NCBI GenBank assembly: GCA_910586865.1
Contig: CAJUIY010000029.1
Span: forward strand, 1 to 24,884
Source: an uncultured Bacilli bacterium
GTDB taxonomy: Bacteria; Bacillota_I; Bacilli_A; RF39; UBA660
Length of the DNA stretch: 24,884 nt
Direction: 5' to 3'
Under the pieces are notes generated by a model that had not been told where the DNA came from, made no database searches, and saw nothing but the letters and a program-made list of their open reading frames with translations. Below, one piece after another: positions 1 through 6,316 of the stretch; position 1 is the first letter of the stretch, and each line of letters starts with the position of its first letter. Both the position numbers and the translations under genes were made by a program.

Positions 1-28
1 ACACATAGTTCAGATGATTAATATTTAT

Positions 29-53
29 AGGTGCACTGTGCAAATAATGATTT
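29..53. repeat. Left copy of 25-bp perfect inverted repeat
   Basis: This 25-bp sequence is repeated exactly, in opposite orientation, at 24831-24855. It contains an 11-bp dyad with an odd centre (TGCAC-A-GTGCA on the minus strand). Its inner edge supplies two bases of the TAA stop that cuts off the serine recombinase gene. Flanking sequence on either side does not match between the copies, so identity ends sharply. Likely a recombination site, by inference from its position at the recombinase gene. Confidence 0.9.
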
Positions 54-612
54 AATATAAATCAAATATTCTTTCTACTATTTCACTTTCTGCTGGATTA
101 ATTATTAATTTCTTTCCATCTCTCATAAAACCTAAAGTCTTTCTGACTGGAATGTGGCCATCTTTAATTGCTCCTACCATACCAAATTTTGTTCTTTCTG
201 ATACTCTTTCTATTTCTAGTTGTGATAAAACTGTTAACATTCTTACAAAGAATCTTCCATTAGCAGTAGAAGTATTAATATCATCCATAGCACATTCTAA
301 ACTGCACCCATGTTTTTCTAACTCTGTAATCAAAAGCTCTAAATCTCTAACACTTCTTGTTAATCTATCTAATTTATAAGCAACTATTACATTAACATTA
401 TGACTTTTAACATCTTCTAACATTTTTTGAAATTGTGGTCTATGTTCCATATCTTTAGCACTTATTCCTGCATCTTCATAAACGTTGTAAATATTATAGT
501 CTCTAAACTTACATAAATCTTTTAATTTTTCTAATTGTTCTCCTAGTGAATACCCCTCTCTTACTTGGTCTTCTGTACTAACTCTACAATAAATTGCTGC
601 ATTTTTCTTCAT
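52..612 (-). CDS. Serine recombinase, truncated after the catalytic domain
   Basis: The 186-aa product is the N-terminal resolvase-type catalytic domain of a large serine recombinase. YCRVST near the start carries the nucleophile Ser12, and YKLDRLTR is the conserved arginine motif. Sequence after about residue 140 (LGFMRDGKKLIINPAESEIVERIF) is the usual lead-in to the DNA-binding recombinase domain, but the frame stops at RIFDLY, where family members run on for some 300 residues. The stop overlaps the 25-bp repeat at 29-53. It starts at ATG with AAGGAG eight bases upstream. It lies downstream of a 77-aa gene and a strong hairpin terminator, so expression may depend on read-through. The product may be inactive, may act with a separate DNA-binding part, or may be a remnant. 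Family assignment is firm; activity is unknown. Confidence 0.9.
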   Translation of the reverse strand: MKKNAAIYCRVSTEDQVREGYSLGEQLEKLKDLCKFRDYNIYNVYEDAGISAKDMEHRPQFQKMLEDVKSHNVNVIVAYKLDRLTRSVRDLELLITELEKHGCSLECAMDDINTSTANGRFFVRMLTVLSQLEIERVSERTKFGMVGAIKDGHIPVRKTLGFMRDGKKLIINPAESEIVERIFDLY

Positions 613-635
613 ATTTTATCAACTCCTTTTCTAAC

Positions 636-670
636 AAAAAGATGCCAAAAGCATAATACTTCTGACATCT
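636..670 (-). terminator. Hairpin terminator or attenuator before the recombinase
   Basis: On the minus strand a 12-bp stem (AGATGTCAGAAG with CTTTTGGCATCT, 7-nt loop) is followed by TTTTTG. Its two non-Watson-Crick pairs are G-U only in the minus-strand RNA. It includes the stop codon of the 77-aa gene and lies just before the recombinase ribosome binding site. Confidence 0.75.
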
Positions 671-902
671 ATTTTTTCCCAGCTAATTGTCGTTGCATAT
701 ATTTTTCATATGGTAAAGTTTTTTTCTTTACATAACTAACCTTATCTGGTTGTGTTTGTACTGGTAGTGCAGTTGTAACAACTGCTTCCCCAAATTGATT
801 TTCATTAAATCCTATTACTACTCTTTTTTCAGGTTCACGAGAAACTTTTCTAATCTTTCTTAAATATTCATCTGAAAAATTAAATAAACTCTCTTTTTCC
901 AA
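669..902 (-). CDS. Small basic protein of unknown function upstream of the recombinase
   Basis: The product is 77 aa and not recognised. I chose a TTG start at 900-902 because GGAGGGG lies six bases before it; an earlier in-frame TTG at 915-917 would overlap that ribosome binding site. The protein is charged, with a lysine-rich C-terminus, and shows no membrane segment. It has a near-consensus promoter directly upstream and is followed by a terminator hairpin and then the recombinase. The position suggests a gene of the same mobile module, perhaps a regulator or directionality factor, but that is a guess from context only. Confidence 0.6.
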   Translation of the reverse strand: MEKESLFNFSDEYLRKIRKVSREPEKRVVIGFNENQFGEAVVTTALPVQTQPDKVSYVKKKTLPYEKYMQRQLAGKK

Positions 903-927
903 TATAATCCCCTCCAATTGAGTTTAT

Positions 928-956
928 ATTCTACAACAAAAATGATATGATGTCAA
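928..956 (-). promoter_or_regulatory. Sigma-A-type promoter for the 77-aa gene and recombinase
   Basis: TTGACA at 951-956 and TAGAAT at 928-933 are separated by exactly 17 bp on the minus strand, about 25 bp upstream of the TTG start. Confidence 0.8.
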
Positions 957-980
957 ATTTTAGATTTTGTATTTTTTATA

Positions 981-1256
981 CTAATTTTTATGTGATTTAA
1001 TATGGTTCTCTAATTCATTAAAAGGTATTGATTCCTCTAAAGTATTAATATAAACATTCTCACATTCATTAAAAAATAGATAAGTGATATTATTAATAAC
1101 TAACTTATGAGGTTCGATGTAAGCAAGATTAGTTTTAGAAATATTAATTATATTTCCTCTTTGTATTTTTTCCTTGATATTTAGAAACTTCAATATATTC
1201 TTAATCTTTTTATCTAAAGTTTCATCAATATCTAATTTTTCCTTTATTATTTGCAT
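981..1256 (-). CDS. Hypothetical 91-aa protein
   Basis: The ORF encodes a 91-aa soluble, Lys/Ile/Asn-rich protein that I do not recognise. It begins at ATG with GAAAGGAG about eight bases upstream, a good ribosome binding site, which supports real translation. The N-terminal half looks helical and charged; the middle reads like beta strands (LVINNITYLFF). It lies just downstream of the tmRNA terminator and reads in the same direction. No clear promoter is visible, so transcription may come from read-through of ssrA. Confidence 0.6.
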   Translation of the reverse strand: MQIIKEKLDIDETLDKKIKNILKFLNIKEKIQRGNIINISKTNLAYIEPHKLVINNITYLFFNECENVYINTLEESIPFNELENHIKSHKN

Positions 1257-1283
1257 AACTAATCAACTCCTTTCAAAGCATAT

Positions 1284-1311
1284 AAAAAAGGCTAATTAGA
1301 AATTAACCTTT
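1284..1311 (-). terminator. Rho-independent terminator of ssrA
   Basis: On the minus strand a 10-bp stem (AAGGTTAATT with AATTAGCCTT, one G-U pair) with a tiny loop is followed by TTTTTT. It lies about 40 bases after the CCA end of the tmRNA. Confidence 0.85.
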
Positions 1312-1322
1312 CATATATTTCA

Positions 1323-1339
1323 AGTCGATTAGTTCGACT
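1323..1339 (-). other. Short hairpin just after the tmRNA 3' end
   Basis: AGTCGA and TCGACT form a perfect 6-bp stem with a 5-nt loop, between the tmRNA CCA end and the terminator. It lacks a T-tract, so it is not a terminator. It may guide 3'-end processing of the precursor. Confidence 0.5.
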
Positions 1340-1349
1340 AATTTCCCTA

Positions 1350-1691
1350 TGGTGGAGCTGAGGAGAATCGAACTCCTGTCCAAAAATATCGCTACATAAA
1401 CTTCTACAGGTTTAGTTAACTAATTAAGTTCGCCTAAAATCATAGTAGTTAACAACCAAGATAATAGACTAGTCTATCCAATTCACTTTAGTTATAGACA
1501 TTACTAAAGTATAATCTACTAAGAATGAATCTAGTTTACTCTCCGTAGATAAGAAAGTAGCTAGATGCTTTGCTCTATCCTAGGCAAAAGCTAATTGATT
1601 ACTGTTTCCAGTTATTTTTGTTTTGATTGTAACGTAATCACACGACCTGCCATTTATGCTCTAATATTCCTGTCGAAACCATATCAGCCCC
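1350..1691 (-). ncRNA. ssrA: Transfer-messenger RNA (tmRNA)
   Basis: tmRNA with SmpB rescues ribosomes stalled on broken mRNA and tags the unfinished protein for degradation. The 5' end GGGGCTGATATGGTTTCGAC at 1691 and the 3' end with T-arm GGAGTTCGATTCTCC and CAGCTCCACCA ending at 1350 are diagnostic, and form the tRNA-like domain with encoded CCA. Length is about 342 nt. The tag reading frame ends NSNQLAFA-TAG at 1580-1582. The resume codon is most likely GGA at 1607-1609, giving (A)GNSNQLAFA. The gene directly follows smpB, as in Bacillus. It is preceded by an extended -10 promoter and followed by a clear terminator. Ends are sure; the resume codon is inferred by analogy with the Bacillus subtilis tag (A)GKTNS... 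Confidence 0.95.
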
Positions 1692-1696
1692 ATATA

Positions 1697-1728
1697 AAAT
1701 TATGTAGCTAAATTATACCACATAATTT
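1697..1728 (-). promoter_or_regulatory. ssrA promoter with overlapping inverted repeat
   Basis: Extended -10 TGGTATAAT (TATAAT at 1712-1717) lies about 20 bases before the mature tmRNA 5' end. No good -35 is seen. Two 9-bp arms, AAATTATGT and ACATAATTT (1720-1728 and 1697-1705), enclose the -10. They could be an operator, or a stem that ends smpB transcripts. Confidence 0.65.
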
Positions 1729-1749
1729 CTAAAAATAAAATAATTATTT

Positions 1750-2190
1750 TTAATATCTATTCTTTAATGTCTTTTCTAAATTTCTTTTTATATCTCTTTC
1801 CTTTATTGTTTCTCTTTTATCATAATTCTTTTTACCACGACAAACACCTAATTCTACTTTTAAAATATTGTTCTTAAAATAAAGTCTTAAGGGAACTAAT
1901 GTTAATCCTTGTAAAGTTATTTTTTCCTCTATTTTTCTAATTTCTTTTTTATGTAATAATAGTTTTCTTGTTCTTTTTTCATTATGATTAAAAATGTTTC
2001 CCTCTTTATAAGGAGATATAAACATATTTAAAAGAAACACTTCATGATTTCTAATTATTCCATAGCACTCTTTTATATTAGCATTTCCCTCTCGAATGGA
2101 TTTAATTTCTGTTCCTGTTAATTCAATTCCTGCCTCATACTGGTCTTCTATAAAATAATCATGTCTTGCTTTTCTATTTATTATTTCCAT
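1750..2190 (-). CDS. smpB: SsrA-binding protein SmpB
   Basis: SmpB binds the tRNA-like part of tmRNA and carries it into the A site of stalled ribosomes. The 146-aa product has the usual length and features: an N-terminal NRKARHDYFIEDQYEAGIEL segment, the TEIKSIREG motif around residues 27-35, and the basic C-terminal tail (RDIKRNLEKTLK-like) that mimics mRNA in the empty channel. It starts at ATG with GGGAGTG upstream. It lies 24 bp downstream of rnr and is followed directly by ssrA, its RNA partner, so both parts of the trans-translation system are together. Confidence 0.97.
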   Translation of the reverse strand: MEIINRKARHDYFIEDQYEAGIELTGTEIKSIREGNANIKECYGIIRNHEVFLLNMFISPYKEGNIFNHNEKRTRKLLLHKKEIRKIEEKITLQGLTLVPLRLYFKNNILKVELGVCRGKKNYDKRETIKERDIKRNLEKTLKNRY

Positions 2191-2214
2191 GGTATCACTC
2201 CCTGTTTTTTACTA

Positions 2215-4317
2215 TTATACTTTCTTTACCACTTCAAAATCAATTATTTTTTCCTCTTTACTTGCTCGTACCACTTTTACAATTACTCTCTCACCAATTC
2301 GGTACTTAATATGAGACCTCTCCCCTGTTAATGTCATACTCTCTTCATCATAATGAAAGAAATCATTCATATCTTTCATAGGAACTAACCCTTCTATTAA
2401 ATTATCTAACTCTATAAACATACCAAAATTAGTAACAGAGGAAATCATTCCCTCATATTCTTCCCCAATATGAGATTCCATATATTCAGCCATCTTCATA
2501 TCTTCTACTTCTCTTTCACAATCAACAGAGGCCTTTTCACGAGAAGAAGAATGTTCTGCAATATAGATTAATTTTTCTTCCCAGTGTTTCAAAGTATTTG
2601 TAGACATATTTTTTTCAAAAAGATAAGTATGTAATAAGCGATGAACCGTAGTATCTGGATATCTCCTAATAGGAGAAGTAAAGTGAGTATAACATTGACT
2701 AGCAAGTCCATAGTGACCTAAATTTTCTGATTTATAAATAGCCTTTTGCATACTTCTTAAAAGTAGAGTCGATAATATTTTAAATTCTTCCTTATCCGAT
2801 AAATATTCAATTAATTTTTGCATAGATTTTGGTTTAAAATCTTTAATATCTCCTGGTATATGATATCCTAAAGTACCAATAAAAGATAAATAGCTTCTAA
2901 TTTTTTCTTCTTTTGGCATTTCATGAATACGATAAATAAATGGTAAATTCATAAAATAAATATGCGTTGCAACACATTCATTAGCAGCAATCATAAAATC
3001 CTCTATTAACATTTCCCCAACACCTCTAGGTCTTACTATAATTTCGGTTGGATGGCATTCTTCGTCTACTAATATTTTAGCTTCATCGACATCAAAATCA
3101 ATGTAGCCTCTTCTAACTTTTGCCTCTCTTAAAATATCTGCTAACTCTTTCATTAATCGTAAATCATTTTCATATTCTTCATAACCGTTTGGAATGATAT
3201 TATCTTCTAGAATACTATTTACCTTTTTATAGGTCATTTGTATTCTAGACTTAATAACACTTTTGAATATCTGATAATCAATTTGTTTCCCATTACTATC
3301 AAATTCTATTACACAAGAAATAGCCAGTCTTTCTACATTAGGATTTAAAGAACAAATCCCATTTGATAGTTCATGTGGTAACATGGGAATTACTCTATCT
3401 ACTAAATAAACACTCGTTCCTCGCTCCATTGCTTCATTATCTAGTGGGCTACCCTCTTTTACATAATAAGAAACATCCGCAATATGTACTCCTAATTCAT
3501 AATGACCGTTAGTTAGTCTTTTAATTGAAATGGCATCATCGATATCTTTGGTATCATCTCCATCAATCGTGAAGATTACTTCATCTCTTAAATCTTTTCT
3601 GTCCTTTCGTTCTTCCTCTGATACTTCCATAGGAATATCTTTTAATTGTTCTTTTACATCTTCTGGAAATTCTACATTAATATTATATTTATGTATGATG
3701 GACAAAATATCAACACCTGGATCATTCTTATGACCAATTACTTCAATCACTTTTCCTTTATACCTATGATTGGTAATTCGATTTCCAAGTTCTACCACTA
3801 CTTTATGGCCATCCACCGAATTCAAAGAATGATCTTTATCCACTTCTACTACGATTTGAACTTTCTTATCATCTAAAGTAACATAACCTTTGTTCTTTTT
3901 AAAGTTAATCTCTCCTATATATTTCGTAACTTGTCTTTTTATAATTTTAAGAATTCTTCCTTCTAACCTTTCTAAACTCATTTTGCTTGTAATTTCTACT
4001 AAAACAATATCCTCATTTATCGCACCATTTATATTATCTGTACTAATATAGATATCCTTTTGTAAGCCATCTACTTCTACAAAACCAAACCCTTTTTTAT
4101 TCGTATGCATAATTCCTTTTCTTAAATGGCTGTTTTCAAGCAACATATATTTGTGTTTATTGGAATAATAAATAATCGAATCCTCTTCTAATTCTCTTAA
4201 TACTTCACCTAACTCTTTTATTTTATCTACTTGCTTTATTCTCATTTTGTCTTGTAATTCGTAAATAGATAACGCTTTATCACTGTCTTTTAATATATCA
4301 ACAATTTTCTCTTTCAT
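2215..4317 (-). CDS. rnr: Ribonuclease R
   Basis: RNase R is a processive 3'-5' exoribonuclease that degrades structured RNA, including non-stop mRNA released by trans-translation. The 700-aa protein shows an N-terminal winged-helix-like segment (residues about 1-60), cold-shock/OB domains (KGFGFV at 75-80), the RNB catalytic core with the Asp-rich metal site IDGDDTKDIDDAIS at residues 251-264, and a C-terminal S1 domain (GMISSVTNFGMFIE). It lacks the long basic tail of the E. coli enzyme, as is common in Bacillota. It starts at ATG after AAGGTGG. Upstream secG ends in a terminator, and a TATAAT at 4347-4352 may give rnr its own promoter. The neighbours smpB and ssrA belong to the same quality-control process. 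Confidence 0.97.
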   Translation of the reverse strand: MKEKIVDILKDSDKALSIYELQDKMRIKQVDKIKELGEVLRELEEDSIIYYSNKHKYMLLENSHLRKGIMHTNKKGFGFVEVDGLQKDIYISTDNINGAINEDIVLVEITSKMSLERLEGRILKIIKRQVTKYIGEINFKKNKGYVTLDDKKVQIVVEVDKDHSLNSVDGHKVVVELGNRITNHRYKGKVIEVIGHKNDPGVDILSIIHKYNINVEFPEDVKEQLKDIPMEVSEEERKDRKDLRDEVIFTIDGDDTKDIDDAISIKRLTNGHYELGVHIADVSYYVKEGSPLDNEAMERGTSVYLVDRVIPMLPHELSNGICSLNPNVERLAISCVIEFDSNGKQIDYQIFKSVIKSRIQMTYKKVNSILEDNIIPNGYEEYENDLRLMKELADILREAKVRRGYIDFDVDEAKILVDEECHPTEIIVRPRGVGEMLIEDFMIAANECVATHIYFMNLPFIYRIHEMPKEEKIRSYLSFIGTLGYHIPGDIKDFKPKSMQKLIEYLSDKEEFKILSTLLLRSMQKAIYKSENLGHYGLASQCYTHFTSPIRRYPDTTVHRLLHTYLFEKNMSTNTLKHWEEKLIYIAEHSSSREKASVDCEREVEDMKMAEYMESHIGEEYEGMISSVTNFGMFIELDNLIEGLVPMKDMNDFFHYDEESMTLTGERSHIKYRIGERVIVKVVRASKEEKIIDFEVVKKV

Positions 4318-4354
4318 TTTTCCACCTTCATTTATCTTTCTCTTATATTATATA

Positions 4355-4383
4355 AAAAAAAAGACTAAATTCCTAGTCTTTTT
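4355..4383 (-). terminator. Terminator after secG
   Basis: AAAAAGACTA and TAGTCTTTTT form a 10-bp stem with a 6-nt loop, followed on the minus strand by a run of T. The stem overlaps the secG stop codon and would limit read-through into rnr. Confidence 0.8.
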
Positions 4384-4600
4384 ACTCAATAAATGATGCT
4401 ACTAACGAAATAATGAAAAAGGCAAGTCCTAAACATAGAGTAAGTCTACTGATAAAAAGTTCAGAACCTCTTTCTTTTCTTTTCGTAAATAAATCAGAAC
4501 TACCACCACTAAATATTTGAGCGGCACTTTCGGCTTTTCCACTTTGTAAAAGTACTATGATAATTAGTAGAATGGATATAATTAATAAAGCTGTCTCCAT
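4382..4600 (-). CDS. secG: Preprotein translocase subunit SecG
   Basis: SecG is a small membrane partner of SecYE that aids protein export. The 72-aa product has two membrane segments (residues about 2-19, ALLIISILLIIIVLLQSG, and about 53-71) separated by a loop with the family pattern LQSGKAE...FSGGSSDLF. I chose the ATG at 4598-4600 because AGGAGG lies seven bases upstream; an upstream in-frame TTG at 4616 would include the ribosome binding site itself. It lies between eno and rnr, the usual order in many Bacilli, and has its own promoter. Confidence 0.95.
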   Translation of the reverse strand: METALLIISILLIIIVLLQSGKAESAAQIFSGGSSDLFTKRKERGSELFISRLTLCLGLAFFIISLVASFIE

Positions 4601-4630
4601 CGTAATGCCTCCTTCCAAATAACTAGTAAT

Positions 4631-4659
4631 AGTCTACCATAAATTGTCTTATATTTCAA
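4631..4659 (-). promoter_or_regulatory. Promoter for secG
   Basis: TTGAAA at 4654-4659 and TAGACT at 4631-4636, 17 bp apart, lie about 30 bp before the secG start. No clear terminator is seen between eno and this site. Confidence 0.6.
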
Positions 4660-4677
4660 CTAATTCCTTAACAAGAA

Positions 4678-5928
4678 CTATTTATTTAATTCTTCTTCAA
4701 TTCTCATTAATTGATTATATTTACAAATTCGATCGGTTCTAGACATGGATCCTGTTTTAATTTGTCCTAAATCTAGACCCACTGCTAAATCAGCAATCGT
4801 GGTATCTTCCGTTTCACCACTTCTGTGAGAAATCACTGTTTTATAACCATTTTCTCTGGCAAGTTCAATCGTTTCTAAAGTTTCCGTAATCGTCCCAATT
4901 TGGTTTACCTTTAAAAGAATGGCATTTCCGGCATGATGGTCAATTCCCATTTGAAGACATTTTTTATTGGTAACAAATAAATCGTCTCCTACTAATTGTA
5001 CCTTATCACCAATTCTTTCTGTTACTTTTTGGAATCCTTCCCAATCATTTTCATCTACTGAATCTTCAATGGATATAATAGGGTATGTATTTACTAATTT
5101 CTCATAAAAATCAATTAGTTCCTCTGTTGTAAATTCTTCCCCAGTAGACCAATGAAATTTATATTTACCTAAATCTTTATCATAGAATTCGGAAGCCGCC
5201 ACATCAATAGCTAAACAAACATCTTTTCCGGGCTCATATCCTGCTCGTTTAATGGCTTCTACAATAAATTCAAAGCCTTCTTCATTACTTTGAAGATCTG
5301 GAGCAAAGCCTCCTTCATCTCCTACTCCTGTAGCAAGTCCTTTTTCATTTAAAACTTTTTTTAGACTATGAAAAACCTCTGCACCAACACGAACTCTTTC
5401 TGTAATCGTATCTCTTTGAGGAATAATCATAAATTCTTGAAAATCCACCTTATTATCCGCATGAGCTCCTCCATTAATAATATTCATCATTGGATAAGGT
5501 TCTGACATTTTTCCATTTCCAAATTTTTCATTGACATATTGGTAAAGTGGTTTTTCTTCGACATTTGCACTTGCCTTAAGTGCTGCCATACTAATACCTA
5601 AGATAGCATTGGCACCTAAATTGGATTTCGTATCTGTCCCATCTAGTTCTATCATTTTATAGTCTAGTGATTTTTGGTCTTCTGCCTCCATTCCAATAAT
5701 CGCTTCTTTTAATACCGTGTTTACATTTTTAACCGCATTTAAAACACCTTTTCCATTATATCTAGAGCCACCATCTCTCATTTCAAGTGCTTCTCTTTCG
5801 CCAGTTGAGGCACCACTTGGTACTGCTGCACGTCCCATTACACCATTCTCTAATATAACATCCACTTCTACCGTTGGATTTCCTCTAGAATCTAATATTT
5901 CTCTTCCTATAACATTTTTTATTTTCAA
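4678..5928 (-). CDS. eno: Enolase
   Basis: Enolase converts 2-phosphoglycerate to phosphoenolpyruvate in glycolysis and can be part of the RNA degradosome. The 416-aa protein is complete and slightly shorter than the usual 430. Catalytic features are all visible: general acid/base pair Glu205 (GDEGG) and Lys340 (LLKVNQIGT), metal ligands Asp242, Glu288 and Asp315, His156 in GGAHADN, and SHRSGE at 367-372. The start codon is TTG at 5926-5928, with AGGAGAG upstream. It begins one base after the stop of the 124-aa gene, so the two are probably translationally coupled. It likely belongs to a murD-orf124-eno transcript. Confidence 0.97.
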   Translation of the reverse strand: MKIKNVIGREILDSRGNPTVEVDVILENGVMGRAAVPSGASTGEREALEMRDGGSRYNGKGVLNAVKNVNTVLKEAIIGMEAEDQKSLDYKMIELDGTDTKSNLGANAILGISMAALKASANVEEKPLYQYVNEKFGNGKMSEPYPMMNIINGGAHADNKVDFQEFMIIPQRDTITERVRVGAEVFHSLKKVLNEKGLATGVGDEGGFAPDLQSNEEGFEFIVEAIKRAGYEPGKDVCLAIDVAASEFYDKDLGKYKFHWSTGEEFTTEELIDFYEKLVNTYPIISIEDSVDENDWEGFQKVTERIGDKVQLVGDDLFVTNKKCLQMGIDHHAGNAILLKVNQIGTITETLETIELARENGYKTVISHRSGETEDTTIADLAVGLDLGQIKTGSMSRTDRICKYNQLMRIEEELNK

Positions 5929-5929
5929 T

Positions 5930-6304
5930 TTAATCTCTCCTTTTTTGTTTTTTTACAAACGTATTCTTTTGAACATCAATTGTTTCATCAACCTTTAATG
6001 GAACTACCTTAGAAAATGATTCGATTACTCTTAATTCTGCATCTGTCTTTGTTAACATTGGATATCCATAACTGGCTTCATAATAAGCAGGAACGTCAGG
6101 AATCACTATCATGTTTTTATCGTTACAATATTGTTGTAATTCATCAAACATCTCTTTTCCCTTTTCTTCTGCATTATCCCAAATAGAACAGAATAATACT
6201 CGATTAATACCTAACGTAAGGGATAAATCAATTGCCTCTAAATAACTTTCTAATCTTCCTTTTTCTCCACTAATTTCTAATAATAATGTGTTATACTCTT
6301 GCAT
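5930..6304 (-). CDS. Hypothetical 124-aa protein between murD and eno
   Basis: I do not recognise this protein. It is soluble with an alternating alpha/beta pattern: strand LLLEISG, a helix (RLESYLEAIDLSLTLG), strand NRVLFCSIW, a helix, then strand NMIVIPDVP, followed by an aromatic stretch PAYYEASYGYPM and a basic tail. This could be a small Rossmann-like fold. It begins at ATG with AAGGAG seven bases upstream, 12 bp after murD, and ends one base before the TTG start of eno. The tight spacing argues for a real gene cotranscribed with murD and eno, but gives no function. Confidence 0.75.
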   Translation of the reverse strand: MQEYNTLLLEISGEKGRLESYLEAIDLSLTLGINRVLFCSIWDNAEEKGKEMFDELQQYCNDKNMIVIPDVPAYYEASYGYPMLTKTDAELRVIESFSKVVPLKVDETIDVQKNTFVKKQKRRD

Positions 6305-6316
6305 TCACTTCGCTCC

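Noticed and set aside
29..53. Inversion restoring a full-length recombinase
   Set aside because: The TAA lies at the inner edge of the repeat and stays with the gene after inversion. The right outer flank also gives early stops in the other two frames.
903..917. Earlier TTG start for the small gene upstream of the recombinase
   Set aside because: That start would place the strong GGAGGGG inside the coding region. The TTG six bases after it fits better.
1..1350. Direct repeat of the ssrA 3' end as an integration scar
   Set aside because: I found no second copy of the tmRNA 3' sequence downstream of ssrA, so there is no evidence of an integrase-type insertion into ssrA.
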